Shown in pieces: positions 29,076-38,872 of a stretch of DNA of 64,000 nucleotides; the stretch's first letter is position 1, and each line of letters opens with the position of its first letter. The notes beneath the pieces were generated by a model. That model was not told the DNA's origin, made no database searches, and saw nothing but the letters and a program-made list of their open reading frames with translations. Source of the stretch: Bowmanella pacifica (lineage in GTDB: Bacteria > Pseudomonadota > Gammaproteobacteria > Enterobacterales > Alteromonadaceae). The stretch lies in the NCBI RefSeq assembly GCF_014645355.1, contig NZ_BMLS01000002.1:620001-684000 (forward strand). The letters run 5' to 3'. A program made the position numbers and the translations under genes.

Positions 29076-30113
29076 CTAGAATTTAGGTTGCTTATCGATG
29101 GATTTCGCGGCCGCATCCTGAGCAGTGATCTGCCCCATGGCCACCAAGCGCTGTAAACATTGATCCATAGTCTGCATCCCGTGGGCCTGACCTGTCTGAA
29201 TTACCGAATACATTTGCGGCACTTTGTCTTCACGGATCAGGTTACGAATGGCCGGTATACCCAACATAATTTCATGGGCCGCAATCCGCCCTCCGCCAAC
29301 TTTTTTCAGCAGAGTCTGTGAAATCACCGCACGCAAGGATTCAGACAACATGGAGCGCACCATTGATTTTTCCTCGGCCGGAAACACATCAATGATCCTG
29401 TCGATGGTCTTAGGGGCTGAGTTAGTATGCAACGTACCAAACACCAGGTGACCAGTTTCAGCCGCCGAGATGGCGAGTCGAATGGTTTCCAGGTCACGCA
29501 ATTCACCCACCAGAATGACATCCGGGTCTTCACGCAATGCGCTGCGCAATGCGTTGTTAAAGCTATGGGTATCGCGATGCACTTCACGCTGGTTAATCAG
29601 ACTCATCTTATTGTCGTGAACAAATTCGATAGGGTCTTCGATGGTCAGGATATGCTCGCGCTTGTTGGTATTGATATGGTCAATCATGGCAGCCAGGGTG
29701 GTACTCTTACCTGAGCCCGTGGCACCGGTCACCAGCACAATACCTGTGGGCTGGTTAATAATTTCTTTGAAAATCTGCGGAGCGCCCAACTGATCCAAGG
29801 TCAGTACTTCACTGGGGATGGTACGTAACACCGCCGCCGCACCGCGGTTTTGTACAAAGGCATTAACCCTGAAACGAGCCAAGCCTTTAACCTCAAAGGA
29901 AAAGTCGGTTTCCAGATTTTCTTCGTATTCCTTGCGCTGCTTGTCATTCATGATTTCATAAACCAGCGCGTGTACTTGCTTATGATCCAGTTCAGGCACA
30001 TTGAGGCGGCGCATTTCGCCATCAACCCGGATAATAGGCGGTAGCCCGGCGGACAAATGCAAGTCAGAGGCCTTATTCTTGACACTAAAGGCTAAAAGTT
30101 CGGTAATATCCAC
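29076..30113 (-). CDS. pilT: Type IV pilus retraction ATPase PilT
   Basis: 345 residues. ATPase that depolymerises the pilus and drives twitching motility. Walker A 'GATGSGKST' at 130-138, 'EDPIEFVHDNKMSLINQREV', 'GELRDLETIRLA' and the retraction-specific 'AIRNLIRE' near 303. GTG at 30113 is chosen because GGAG lies six bases upstream and the product then begins at the usual 'DITELLAFS'; an in-frame ATG at 30125 adds four residues but has no ribosome site. Divergent from yggS, as commonly seen. Confidence 0.96.
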   Translation of the reverse strand: MDITELLAFSVKNKASDLHLSAGLPPIIRVDGEMRRLNVPELDHKQVHALVYEIMNDKQRKEYEENLETDFSFEVKGLARFRVNAFVQNRGAAAVLRTIPSEVLTLDQLGAPQIFKEIINQPTGIVLVTGATGSGKSTTLAAMIDHINTNKREHILTIEDPIEFVHDNKMSLINQREVHRDTHSFNNALRSALREDPDVILVGELRDLETIRLAISAAETGHLVFGTLHTNSAPKTIDRIIDVFPAEEKSMVRSMLSESLRAVISQTLLKKVGGGRIAAHEIMLGIPAIRNLIREDKVPQMYSVIQTGQAHGMQTMDQCLQRLVAMGQITAQDAAAKSIDKQPKF

Positions 30114-30231
30114 AGCCCACTCCATTTGTTAACTGTCTGAAAAGACAAGATGTACCACAGAAAACTGGCAAGTTCGGTATGCCTTGACATAACCTTATGT
30201 CGGCAACCCGATTCAACCCTAAGATTCACTC

Positions 30232-30933
30232 ATGAAAACCATAGCAGAACGACTACAAAGCGCATCTGAAACCATCAGCGATCTGTGTCAGGCGCTCAAC
30301 AAATCACCAGCACAAGTTCAGTTGCTGGCCGTCAGTAAAACTAAACCGGCGGCGGACATATTGGCAGCCTATCAGGCAGGTCAGCGCCGGTTCGGTGAGA
30401 ACTACGTGCAGGAAGGCGCTGAAAAAATCCAGGCCCTGCACACCTACCCTGATATCGAGTGGCATTTTATCGGCCCTCTGCAGTCTAATAAAACCCGAAT
30501 TGTGGCCACACATTTTGATTGGGTTCAGTCCGTAGACAGACTCAAGATTGCCCAACGTTTAAGCGAACAACGTCCAAATGATAAAGCACCACTGCAAGTG
30601 CTTATTCAGATCAATATCAGTCAGGAACAAAGCAAAGCCGGCGTTGGCGATGAAGCGGCGTTGCTCACGTTGGCCGAGCAAGTTAACGCGCTGCCCAAGC
30701 TGACCTTGCGTGGTTTAATGGCGATTCCCGCTGCCGATTTGGATGAACAGGCACAGGAACAGGTTTTCACGCATCTACACCAGTTGTTTCGCTGCCTACA
30801 ACAGCGCTATTCACAAGTTGATACCCTCTCCATGGGGATGTCAGGCGATATGGCGGCAGCCATCAAAGCTGGTTCGACTATGGTAAGATTGGGGACAGCG
30901 ATTTTTGGTGAAAGGGTAAAACAGCCCAATTAG
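30232..30933 (+). CDS. yggS: Pyridoxal-phosphate homeostasis protein
   Basis: 233 residues, alanine-racemase N-terminal fold without the racemase C-domain. PLP lysine Lys36 in 'LLAVSKTKP', 'RFGENYVQEG' near 55, 'WHFIGPLQSNKTR' near 79 and 'SMGMSGDMAAAI' near 200. It buffers cellular PLP. First of yggS-proC-yggT. Confidence 0.95.
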   Translation: MKTIAERLQSASETISDLCQALNKSPAQVQLLAVSKTKPAADILAAYQAGQRRFGENYVQEGAEKIQALHTYPDIEWHFIGPLQSNKTRIVATHFDWVQSVDRLKIAQRLSEQRPNDKAPLQVLIQINISQEQSKAGVGDEAALLTLAEQVNALPKLTLRGLMAIPAADLDEQAQEQVFTHLHQLFRCLQQRYSQVDTLSMGMSGDMAAAIKAGSTMVRLGTAIFGERVKQPN

Positions 30934-30993
30934 CCTAAATCATGAAGAACGGCACTTTGTGCCCAAATTTGTACAACAAAAATCGGGAGAAAC

Positions 30994-31812
30994 ATGCAAC
31001 ACAGAAAAATTACCTTTGTCGGCGCCGGCAACATGAGCCGCAGTATTATTAGTGGCATGGTCAAAAGCGGCTACCCCGCAGCATTGATTACCGCCAGTAA
31101 CCCTTCCAGACCCAAGCTGGATGCGCTACAGCAGGAATTTGGTATTGCAGTTTGTCAGAACAATGTAGACGCCATTGCCGATGCCGATGTGGTGGTCTTG
31201 GCGGTAAAACCTCAGCTAATGGAAGAGGCCACAGGTCCCTTACAGCAGACATCGTTGGCCGGGAAGTTGTTTATTTCCATTGCCGCAGGCTTACCGGTGG
31301 CCAGAATACAAAACATGCTGGGCGGCGCTTACCCCATAGTACGTACTATGCCTAATACACCCAGTGCAATGGGATTAGGTATGACAGGTTTGTATGCTGA
31401 TGCGCAGGTAAGTGAGGCCGACAGAACATTTGCCGGCGATTTGCTGGCGCAGGTGGGAAAGATCACCTGGGTTGACGAAGAAGCTATGCTGAATGCGCTT
31501 ACAGCCGCAGCCGGTAGCAGCCCAGCGTACTTTTTTCTGTTTCTGGAAGCCATGCAGGACAAAGCAATGGCATTGGGCTTTGATAAAGACACCGCCCGTT
31601 TGCTGGTAGAACAAGCTATGCTTGGCGCGGCTCACATGGTTTGTCACAATCCTGAACTTGAATTATCCACCCTGCGGGCCCAAGTTACATCCAAAGGCGG
31701 CACCACCGCAGCAGCTATCGACCAATTCGAGCAACAGGGATTACGAAACCTGGTTGGCGACGCAATGCAGGCCGCGGTAGACCGAGCCGGTGTGATGAGC
31801 AAGGCGTTTTAA
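30994..31812 (+). CDS. proC: Pyrroline-5-carboxylate reductase
   Basis: 272 residues. Last step of proline synthesis, NAD(P)H-dependent. 'ITFVGAGNMSRSIISGM' near residue 6 is the nucleotide-binding start, 'VRTMPNTP' near 115 and 'AGSSPAYFFLFLEAM' near 173 the active-site region. Good ribosome site (GGGAGA). Confidence 0.96.
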   Translation: MQHRKITFVGAGNMSRSIISGMVKSGYPAALITASNPSRPKLDALQQEFGIAVCQNNVDAIADADVVVLAVKPQLMEEATGPLQQTSLAGKLFISIAAGLPVARIQNMLGGAYPIVRTMPNTPSAMGLGMTGLYADAQVSEADRTFAGDLLAQVGKITWVDEEAMLNALTAAAGSSPAYFFLFLEAMQDKAMALGFDKDTARLLVEQAMLGAAHMVCHNPELELSTLRAQVTSKGGTTAAAIDQFEQQGLRNLVGDAMQAAVDRAGVMSKAF

Positions 31813-31833
31813 TTTTTCATCTAGGAAAGCAGC

Positions 31834-32382
31834 ATGAGTTCTATGCAATTTTTGATTGGTACCTTGTTTGATCTCTATCTGATGGTGGTGATCCTGCGCT
31901 TGTGGTTGCAAATAGCCCGCGCCGATTTTTACAACCCCTTCAGCCAATTCGTGGTCAGAGCTACCCACCCTTTGGTTGGCCCCATGCGTCGAATTCTGCC
32001 GTCTTTTGGCAATCTGGATACGGCCACACTGGTACTGGCTCTGATCGTGGCCTTTGCTAAACTCACTGTGATGAACTTCGTATTAGGGGCGAACAGCTGG
32101 CAGGTGTTTAACCCGCTGGCCTTGCTCCTTGGCTCATTAATTGTATTGGTCAGTCAGACACTGTCGCTGATGTTCTGGATCCTGATTATCCGGGCCATCC
32201 TGAGTTGGTTCAGCCAGGGACAAAATCCCATGGAAATGGTGCTGTACCAATTGACCGAACCCTTGTTGGCACCAATTCGCCGAATTCTGCCCCCAATGAG
32301 CGGGCTCGACCTGTCGGTCTTGGTCGCGATTATCGCCATTCAATTTCTGACCTTTTTACTACGAGATCTGGGGTTGGCTTAA
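31834..32382 (+). CDS. yggT: YggT family membrane protein
   Basis: 182 residues made of two tandem YGGT repeats, each with the 'NPFSQFVVRATHPLVGPMRRILP' type motif (near 33 and again 'NPMEMVLYQLTEPLLAPIRRILP' near 132, each given in part), with about four to five membrane helices. Inner membrane; linked to osmotic tolerance and, in cyanobacteria and plants, to membrane organisation. It lies 21 bases after proC. Confidence 0.92.
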   Translation: MSSMQFLIGTLFDLYLMVVILRLWLQIARADFYNPFSQFVVRATHPLVGPMRRILPSFGNLDTATLVLALIVAFAKLTVMNFVLGANSWQVFNPLALLLGSLIVLVSQTLSLMFWILIIRAILSWFSQGQNPMEMVLYQLTEPLLAPIRRILPPMSGLDLSVLVAIIAIQFLTFLLRDLGLA

Positions 32383-32405
32383 CCTCAGTCCTAACCTCTC
32401 AAAAT

Positions 32406-32432
32406 GCGGCCCGTTGATGGGCCGCCCTTTTC
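32406..32432 (+). terminator. Terminator after yggT
   Basis: GCGGCCC / GGGCCGC stem with loop GTTGAT, then CC and a short T-run. It closes yggS-proC-yggT and separates it from the DUF4426 gene. Confidence 0.75.
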
Positions 32433-32545
32433 CACACCAGCCACATAAAAAGCCACGCTCATGTAGAAATTCTACTTTCTTATCATAGCCATATACCAAC
32501 ATGGCGGACTATACTTACCCCATATGTGGCTGTGTGAGAAAACCG

Positions 32546-32971
32546 ATGAGAATGTTTAAGATCCTTGCTGTATTTTGTGCCCTGTGCCTGACTTCCCTCT
32601 CCCAGGCAGAACAAATGAAACAGTTAGGAATATGGGACGTCCACTACATTGCCCTGACCAGCAGTTTTCTGACCCCAGAAGTGGCCAGAACTTATGGTAT
32701 TCAGCGCAGCAAATATAATGCCTTGGTCAATATTTCGGTACTGGATAGCACCAGTAAGGAAGCGCAGAAAGTTCTGGTGACCGGAACCGCAACCGACTTA
32801 ATGGGCCGCAGCCAGACACTTGAATTCAAAGAAATTACTGAGGGTAAGGCGATTTATTATATTGCGACCCTGTCTTTTCGTTATGAAGAAGACATTAAAT
32901 TCGATATCAGGCTAGCCAAAGGCAACACTGAGCAGAAACTAACTTTTCAGCAGAAGTTATATATTGAATAA
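32546..32971 (+). CDS. DUF4426 periplasmic protein
   Basis: 141 residues. Signal peptide (about 1-21, '[16 protein letters not shown]') followed by '[25 protein letters not shown]' (split near 33-57), the DUF4426 hallmark. The gene normally follows yggT in gammaproteobacteria and precedes rdgB; here a hybrid kinase follows instead. Role unknown. ATG at 32546 (or 32552) begins the signal peptide. Confidence 0.85.
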   Translation: MRMFKILAVFCALCLTSLSQAEQMKQLGIWDVHYIALTSSFLTPEVARTYGIQRSKYNALVNISVLDSTSKEAQKVLVTGTATDLMGRSQTLEFKEITEGKAIYYIATLSFRYEEDIKFDIRLAKGNTEQKLTFQQKLYIE

Positions 32972-33012
32972 CACACTCATTCTCAGTCTCTTGTCCTTGG
33001 CAGATTAACTCA

Positions 33013-35682
33013 GTGCCCAGCAGCATTAAATCTCAGTTTTTACTGGCTTTGAGCCTGCTGACAGCACTTATCCTGGCGAACAACCTGTTCTCGCTGCGTA
33101 CCCAGGACAGCTTTGAGGAAAATCTCGACAAAATACGCTTATCGGTAGCCAACCAAACTCTGATTAGAGAGCTAGAGCGGGATATTCTGGATCTACAGCG
33201 TATGCTGCTGATTTTCAAAGAATCTCCCAAACAAGCCAATGCGCATCGTTTTAAGCTGGTTCTCACCAGGCTGGATAACAATCTCGATAAACTGTTTGAC
33301 GTGTCGCTCCCTGCGCAACTGGCTGAGTTTCCCCTGCAGATGACCAACAAACTGGCCGAGTACCGGCACAGTTTTAACGATATCAAGCAAAAGCGCCAAG
33401 CCAGGGACAAGATTCAAAATCAAATCCTAACGCCGCTTTTTTTCCAACTGGAAAATCAACTACACGATAAGGCTCATGAGCAGGGTACAAATAAAGACAA
33501 TGTCGCAATAATCGATTCATTGCGACGCCATCTGCACGCTGCAGAAACCGCCTATCTGGGCTATTTACTGCATCCCGAATTTACCGATGTATCGGAGTTC
33601 AGTCGCCAGCTTCAGGCATGCCGGGAAGTGTTATTACAATGGCCCACTGCACCAGCAGACTTAACCCTCTTGATAAGCGACCTGGAGCAAGGGTTCAGCG
33701 AGCTACAAGAGCTGACCAGTGACTATGTGTTTCAGGTAAACATTCTGATGGCAGGATCGGTGGCGGAATTTCAGTATATGACCAGAGAGCTAAATCTGTG
33801 GCTCACCCAAGAACAGGATAAAACCGGTCAGCACGTGCTGGCAAAAGCCAAACAAAGTCGTCTGTATGGTTATATATTCTCCCTCACCGGCATTCTGTTG
33901 GCCGCCCTGGTTGCGTTGTATTTTTCTACTCGAATTACCCGCCCGATAAACCAGTTAACCAAAGTTTTTCACAAGTTAGCCAGTGACCAGCCAGTGGAAC
34001 ATATTCCGCAAACCGGCCGCGATGATGAAATTGGCCAGTTAGAGGTAGCGGCCGATGTATTTCGTAACAGAAATGAACAAACCCAACAGCTGTTGCTGCA
34101 AACAAGGGAACTGTTGGAACAGCAGGAATTGATGAATCAGGAACTGGAGCAGGCAAAACAGAAGGCCGAAACGGCGACAACATTGAAAAGTATTTTCCTG
34201 GCGAACATGAGCCACGAAATACGCACCCCGATGAACGGCATTATCGGTCTGGTGGAACTGCTTCAACAAACCCAGCCCGACGAATTGCAAAAGAACTATC
34301 TGAACAAAATTGCTCAATCTTCCAATATCTTACTTAGCCTGATAAATGACATTCTGGATTTTTCCAAGATAGAAGCCGGCAAACTTCGTATTGAAAATAT
34401 TCCATTTACAATGGACTCATTGATAGACAATGTCCTGGCCAATGCGAGCATAAAAGCCCAGGAGAAAAATCTTAAGCTGGTTTTCCATGCCATGGCGCAT
34501 GTACCAGCAAGATTAGTTGGCGATCCGCTGAGAATCACACAGATTTTGTTAAACCTGACCAGTAACGCCATCAAATTCACAGAGCTAGGGCAAATTAGTG
34601 TGCGTTTTGACTGGCAGCAAGATAGTGACAATCAGGGCTGGCTGATATTGGAGGTACAAGATACCGGCATAGGCATAGAGGAAGCCAAGTTGGCGGATAT
34701 TTTCGACTCTTTTACCCAGGCTGACGGTTCCACCAGCCGCCGCTATGGGGGGAGCGGTCTGGGTTTATCCATAGCCAAACATTTGTGTGAAATGATGAAC
34801 GGCCATATCGAGGTGAGCTCAACGCCAGGACAGGGCAGCTGCTTTAAGGTAACACTGGCCATAGACCTGGCGCCTGACAGCACCCCGTTACTTTGCTCTG
34901 AGGCCGGGAAATTCAGTGGTCGTCTGTATTACCTGTGCAAGGAGCAGGATCCACTGCTGGCATTGGATTACCTGCAAACCCTAGTCGGGCAATGCCGTCT
35001 TCTGCCTTTTAAACAGGCAGAAAGCCTGACCGAATTAACCCCAGATGACGCATTATTGGTTGATATTCGTCAACCCGAGCAATACCAAATATTAACCAAC
35101 ATGTTGGAAGCGTGCCAAAACCGAAACATCAGAACCGGACTGATTTTTAGTAGTGCAACCCAAAATCGTTTGCACCATCACAAGACGTTGCGTGACTCAT
35201 ATTACCTGGCCTGTCCATACAGTCCTGCGGATGTAAGACGTTTTATTCAGCATTTACTCAATCCAGACTCAAGGCTACCAAGCTACTCAACAGAGCCCCT
35301 CCCGCGAGACGATCTTGAGGGGCACTTACTGTTGGTGGAAGATAATCCCATTAATCAGATGGTCGTGGGCGAAATGCTCAAGCTGATTGGCTTGAGCTAT
35401 GATGTTGCAGAAAACGGTCACCAGGCCTTGAGTAAGGTCATCAATTCTCCCCATTATGATGCAATCTTAATGGATGTGCAGATGCCCTTGATGGATGGCT
35501 ACCAAGCCACCCTGGCCCTGCGGGAGAAAGGGGTCACGCTGCCCATTTGTGGTTTATCAGCCAATGCCCTGCCGCAAGATTTACAGCGCGCCAAAGATGC
35601 CGGAATGGATGACTACCTGACCAAGCCCATCCGCAAAGCAGCGCTCTATCAATGTCTGGCCCGCTACCTGCCTCAAGCCTAG
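33013..35682 (+). CDS. Hybrid sensor histidine kinase/response regulator
   Basis: 889 residues. Helix 1 (about 8-26), a periplasmic all-helical sensor (27-285), helix 2 (286-305), HAMP linker, coiled coil (355-390), HisKA with His401 ('[13 protein letters not shown]'), HATPase ('[11 protein letters not shown]', 'DTGIG', '[11 protein letters not shown]'), a degenerate receiver-like region (about 645-760) and a true receiver with Asp821 ('[12 protein letters not shown]'). BarA/TorS-like layout but no HPt domain, so the phosphate must pass to a separate HPt or regulator not in the window. The start is GTG with a weak ribosome site. Confidence 0.9.
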   Translation: MPSSIKSQFLLALSLLTALILANNLFSLRTQDSFEENLDKIRLSVANQTLIRELERDILDLQRMLLIFKESPKQANAHRFKLVLTRLDNNLDKLFDVSLPAQLAEFPLQMTNKLAEYRHSFNDIKQKRQARDKIQNQILTPLFFQLENQLHDKAHEQGTNKDNVAIIDSLRRHLHAAETAYLGYLLHPEFTDVSEFSRQLQACREVLLQWPTAPADLTLLISDLEQGFSELQELTSDYVFQVNILMAGSVAEFQYMTRELNLWLTQEQDKTGQHVLAKAKQSRLYGYIFSLTGILLAALVALYFSTRITRPINQLTKVFHKLASDQPVEHIPQTGRDDEIGQLEVAADVFRNRNEQTQQLLLQTRELLEQQELMNQELEQAKQKAETATTLKSIFLANMSHEIRTPMNGIIGLVELLQQTQPDELQKNYLNKIAQSSNILLSLINDILDFSKIEAGKLRIENIPFTMDSLIDNVLANASIKAQEKNLKLVFHAMAHVPARLVGDPLRITQILLNLTSNAIKFTELGQISVRFDWQQDSDNQGWLILEVQDTGIGIEEAKLADIFDSFTQADGSTSRRYGGSGLGLSIAKHLCEMMNGHIEVSSTPGQGSCFKVTLAIDLAPDSTPLLCSEAGKFSGRLYYLCKEQDPLLALDYLQTLVGQCRLLPFKQAESLTELTPDDALLVDIRQPEQYQILTNMLEACQNRNIRTGLIFSSATQNRLHHHKTLRDSYYLACPYSPADVRRFIQHLLNPDSRLPSYSTEPLPRDDLEGHLLLVEDNPINQMVVGEMLKLIGLSYDVAENGHQALSKVINSPHYDAILMDVQMPLMDGYQATLALREKGVTLPICGLSANALPQDLQRAKDAGMDDYLTKPIRKAALYQCLARYLPQA

Positions 35683-36416
35683 AATTTGTAGCTAAGCGCT
35701 GCCATGATCTGGAGGTCCCGGTCTCGTCCAACGATGGGCGAGTCTTTTATCTCACTGTCGTACTCTGTCCATTTTGCGTTGCTGAACAATTGCCAGTTGG
35801 CATCCAACTGATACATCAATGTCGCAGACAAATAGGGGTTTAGCGCCCCATCGGGGGAATACGCAGGAAAGTACGCGGACTCACCACCGTCCACACCATA
35901 GTAATAATCAATGGTTTTATCATCGGCATACACCACCCCCAACTCGGCTTTTAGCATCAGCCCTTTGGCCAGCACAAATTGCCGGTTAAGCGCGGCCTCC
36001 AGGCTAAATCCTTTGGCATTACCTGTTATGTCATTGGCCACAGACAGGCTACTGTTGGCAAAACCCAGGTCTGTTTCCAGCCGCACCCCCGCCAATACCG
36101 AGAATTTACGCTCCTTCAAAGAACGCATATAGTCCGTATCAGCCTCATCTGGATCAAAAAAGTCAAACCCTGGGCGTACAAAAGCAGCAAATTTAAAGGC
36201 CTGATCTTCATAAAGATCATAGCTGGCTGACACCCCACTAAAATGGAAGTTTTCACTGTCGTAACTCACCAGCGGTACCACAAAAGTATCGCTGGACTCT
36301 CCCAGGTACGGAGATGTTGCCGTAATCACACCGACCCCCAAACCCCATTGTCCGTCGGCGAAAGCCGGCATGCTACCGGCCATAGCGATGCACAAAGCTA
36401 CTGTGCGTATTGGCAT
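35679..36416 (-). CDS. MipA/OmpV family outer-membrane protein
   Basis: 245 residues. Signal peptide ending near Ala20 ('MPAFA'), then '[19 protein letters not shown]' and alternating beta strands to a terminal 'ALSYKF' with the C-terminal aromatic typical of outer-membrane barrels. MipA-type proteins have been described as murein-synthesis scaffolds, others as OmpV porin-like. ATG at 36416 follows GGAG eight bases upstream. The stop overlaps that of the hybrid kinase in CTAG. Confidence 0.85.
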   Translation of the reverse strand: MPIRTVALCIAMAGSMPAFADGQWGLGVGVITATSPYLGESSDTFVVPLVSYDSENFHFSGVSASYDLYEDQAFKFAAFVRPGFDFFDPDEADTDYMRSLKERKFSVLAGVRLETDLGFANSSLSVANDITGNAKGFSLEAALNRQFVLAKGLMLKAELGVVYADDKTIDYYYGVDGGESAYFPAYSPDGALNPYLSATLMYQLDANWQLFSNAKWTEYDSEIKDSPIVGRDRDLQIMAALSYKF

Positions 36417-36547
36417 TGTTGAATCTCCGTTTAATCTCAGCCCGCAGCTTAACAGTGGCAAGCAAGGGCAAGTTGTTAAAAACTGTATCCAATTTGTATT
36501 TGGATCTAGCTTATACAGACAAAGCGCAGACTCGGATCTCTAAGGGC

Positions 36548-37321
36548 TTATTGCTCTTCGCGCAGAAACACCAGCTCAGTGGCCGAAGATTGCGCCTCGC
36601 TGAACTGATACCCGCCAAGATTAAAGGCTTTCAGTTGCTCTACTTCGGTCAGACGTTGCTGCAATATAAAGCGAGCCATCATGCCTCTGGCTTTTTTGGC
36701 AAAAAAGCTGATGACCTTATATTGCCCACCCTTGGCGTCTTTAAACACCGGCGTGATGATCATCCCATCCAAACTTTTAGGTTTTACTGACTTGAAGTAT
36801 TCGGTGGATGCCAGGTTGATCAGTACATTATCCCCCTGCGCCTCTAAGGCCTGGTTTAATGCCAGAGTGATACGTTCCCCCCAGAACTGATACAAATCCT
36901 TACCTTTTGGATTCGCCAGCTTAGTGCCCATCTCCAAACGATAAGGCTGCATCAAATCAAGGGGTCTTAATAAGCCATACAAGCCGGACAAGATACGCAA
37001 GTGTTGCTGTGCATAATCCAGATCGTCCGCATTCAGACTAGCCGCATCCAAGCCACCATAGACATCGCCATTAAAGGCCAGTACAGCTTGTTTGGCATTA
37101 TCCGGTGAAAATGGCACTGACCAGGAATGAAAACGCTCAGTGTTCAGATGTGCCAGCTTGTCACTGATATGCATCAGACTACCGACCTGGGCCGGTGATA
37201 AATCACGACAAACGCGAATTAGCTCGCTGGCTGGTTGCAGCATGTCTGGTTGAGTAAATGCACTCACATGTGCAGGTGTGTCGTAATCCAGGTTTTTTGC
37301 GGGAGAAAGCACTATTAACAT
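36548..37321 (-). CDS. yaaA: Peroxide stress protein YaaA
   Basis: 257 residues, full length for the DUF328 family. '[15 protein letters not shown]' at the N-terminus, '[11 protein letters not shown]' near 82, '[16 protein letters not shown]' near 108 and '[14 protein letters not shown]' near 208 are signatures. In E. coli it limits intracellular iron and oxidative damage and belongs to OxyR's regulon. The upstream ribosome site is weak. Confidence 0.95.
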   Translation of the reverse strand: MLIVLSPAKNLDYDTPAHVSAFTQPDMLQPASELIRVCRDLSPAQVGSLMHISDKLAHLNTERFHSWSVPFSPDNAKQAVLAFNGDVYGGLDAASLNADDLDYAQQHLRILSGLYGLLRPLDLMQPYRLEMGTKLANPKGKDLYQFWGERITLALNQALEAQGDNVLINLASTEYFKSVKPKSLDGMIITPVFKDAKGGQYKVISFFAKKARGMMARFILQQRLTEVEQLKAFNLGGYQFSEAQSSATELVFLREEQ

Positions 37322-37425
37322 ATCAATTCGGCAGTTACTGCATTGTGGGCGCTACTATATCCAGCAGGATGGTGTCGGGCAAATCCATGTCAGCGATTCG
37401 GCTGATAGAAAGAACCGATACAACA

Positions 37426-37631
37426 TCAATCATTATGAATGATATATCTGGCAGGTAAGCGGAATCCGGGGGTTATTTTGGCTTGTCCGGTGTGGCAACC
37501 TCCCAGGGTTTTACAATAAGCCAGCAAGTCCCCACCGGCGGCTCTATGGATAGCGCCGTCCACCCCACCGCCACCAAGTAAAGTGCGATTAGCGGCATTG
37601 ATAATCACATCAACGTGATTTTTACTGTCAT
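37426..37631 (-). pseudogene. Remnant of a YmdB-like macrodomain (ADP-ribose hydrolase) gene
   Basis: Reading the minus strand from ATG 37631 gives 'MTVKI', the usual start, then the frame is lost; from 37613 a second frame gives '[20 protein letters not shown]' and on through '[11 protein letters not shown]', 'GGCHTG' and 'LPARYIIH', the ADP-ribose-binding half of an O-acetyl-ADP-ribose deacetylase, then stop at 37426. So an internal deletion removed the 'QGDI' strand and shifted the frame, and about 100 C-terminal residues are missing. Intact family members have about 170-180 residues. It is surely non-functional. Neighbours yaaA and tal are intact. Confidence 0.85.
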
Positions 37632-37776
37632 CCCCTGTGCCTTATACCCTGAAACCGATACACTTAGCCGCAAGTTTAGCGTGCCCGCCTTATACCGGGA
37701 TCGCCTTCCCGTACCGGCCTTATCACAAAAGTCTCGGTATCAATCATAATTCGTAATAGAGACAATGTTCATTTTG

Positions 37777-37791
37777 TTGTAAATTTACGAA
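37777..37791. promoter_or_regulatory. Possible HexR-type operator before tal-pgi
   Basis: TTGTAAATTTACGAA is a near-perfect palindrome (one mismatch pair) 26 bases before the tal start. It resembles the TGTAAT-n3-ATTACA site of HexR, which controls central sugar metabolism in gammaproteobacteria. The match is partial and made from memory. Confidence 0.35.
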
Positions 37792-37816
37792 ATAAACTTT
37801 CAAAACAGAGGATCCC

Positions 37817-38770
37817 ATGGCAAATCAACTGGAGTCTTTAAAGAAAATTACCACTGTGGTCGCAGATACGGGCGACATCGAAGCGATTCGCAAATATCAT
37901 CCCGTTGATGCCACGACCAATCCTTCATTAATGCTCAAAGCGGCTTCCTTGCCCCATTATCGCGAACTGATCGAAAAGTCTGTGGCCTGGGCCAAGCAAC
38001 AATCCAGCGACGCAGAACAGCAGCTACTGGACGCTGGTGACAAGCTGGCCGTCAGCATTGGTTGTGAGATCCTGGGTATTATCCCTGGCCGCATCTCTAC
38101 CGAAGTGGATGCCCGTCTGTCTTTCGACACTCAGGCCACTATCGACAAGGCGCGTAAACTGATCGCCTTATACAAAGAAGCGGGTGTTGAGAAAGACCGA
38201 ATCCTAATCAAAATCGCGTCAACCTGGGAAGGTATCCGTGCCGCCGAGCAACTTGAGCAGGAAGGCATCAACTGCAACCTGACCCTGTTGTTTAGCTTCG
38301 CCCAGGCCCGGGCTTGTGCAGAAGCCGGCGTGTTTCTTATCTCCCCCTTCGTGGGTCGTATTCTGGATTGGTACAAAGCCAATACCGATAAGAAAGACTA
38401 TGCACCGGCAGAAGATCCCGGCGTGCAATCCGTTACCCAGATTTATCAATATTACAAAGAACACGGCTACAAAACCGTGGTCATGGGTGCCAGCTTCCGC
38501 AATACCGGTGAAATTACTGAATTGGCCGGTTGTGACCGTCTGACTATCAGCCCCGATTTGCTGGAACAGTTAGCCCAAACAGACGCACCGCTTGAAGTGA
38601 AGCTGCAGGACAAAGGCGCCACCAAACAAGCCGGTGAGCGTATTAGTGAAAATGACTTCCGCTGGCAAATGAACGAAGACCCGATGGCCACCGAAAAGCT
38701 GGCTCAGGGAATTCGCAGTTTTGCCGCTGATCAGGTGAAGCTGGAAACTGTGCTCAAAGGCTTTTTCTAA
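37817..38770 (+). CDS. tal: Transaldolase (TalB type)
   Basis: 317 residues, full length. Moves the dihydroxyacetone unit between sugar phosphates. Schiff-base Lys132 in '[12 protein letters not shown]', N-terminal '[10 protein letters not shown]' near residue 31. GAGGATCCC precedes the ATG. Followed by pgi, an arrangement common in this group. Confidence 0.96.
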   Translation: MANQLESLKKITTVVADTGDIEAIRKYHPVDATTNPSLMLKAASLPHYRELIEKSVAWAKQQSSDAEQQLLDAGDKLAVSIGCEILGIIPGRISTEVDARLSFDTQATIDKARKLIALYKEAGVEKDRILIKIASTWEGIRAAEQLEQEGINCNLTLLFSFAQARACAEAGVFLISPFVGRILDWYKANTDKKDYAPAEDPGVQSVTQIYQYYKEHGYKTVVMGASFRNTGEITELAGCDRLTISPDLLEQLAQTDAPLEVKLQDKGATKQAGERISENDFRWQMNEDPMATEKLAQGIRSFAADQVKLETVLKGFF

Positions 38771-38786
38771 AAACACCTGATGATCC

Positions 38787-38809
38787 TGCGCCCGCCACCT
38801 GCGGGCGCA
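38787..38809 (+). repeat. GC-rich hairpin between tal and pgi
   Basis: TGCGCCCGC / GCGGGCGCA, a perfect 9-bp stem with 5-base loop, 16 bases after the tal stop and 64 before pgi. With no T-run behind it, it is more likely an mRNA-stability or partial-attenuation element than a full terminator. Confidence 0.55.
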
Positions 38810-38872
38810 CCTATTTCTAGATTCAGGCCAACACTCAAGAGAGTGTCGGCTCGCAGGAAACATGGAGACAAG

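Noticed and set aside
32439-32531. 9-bp inverted repeat (AGCCACATA / TATGTGGCT) before the DUF4426 gene
   Set aside because: The arms are 75 bases apart with no T-run or alternative pairing; consistent with chance.
37258-37458. 66-residue plus-strand frame near the macrodomain remnant
   Set aside because: Overlaps the start of yaaA and the remnant; no ribosome site or domain.
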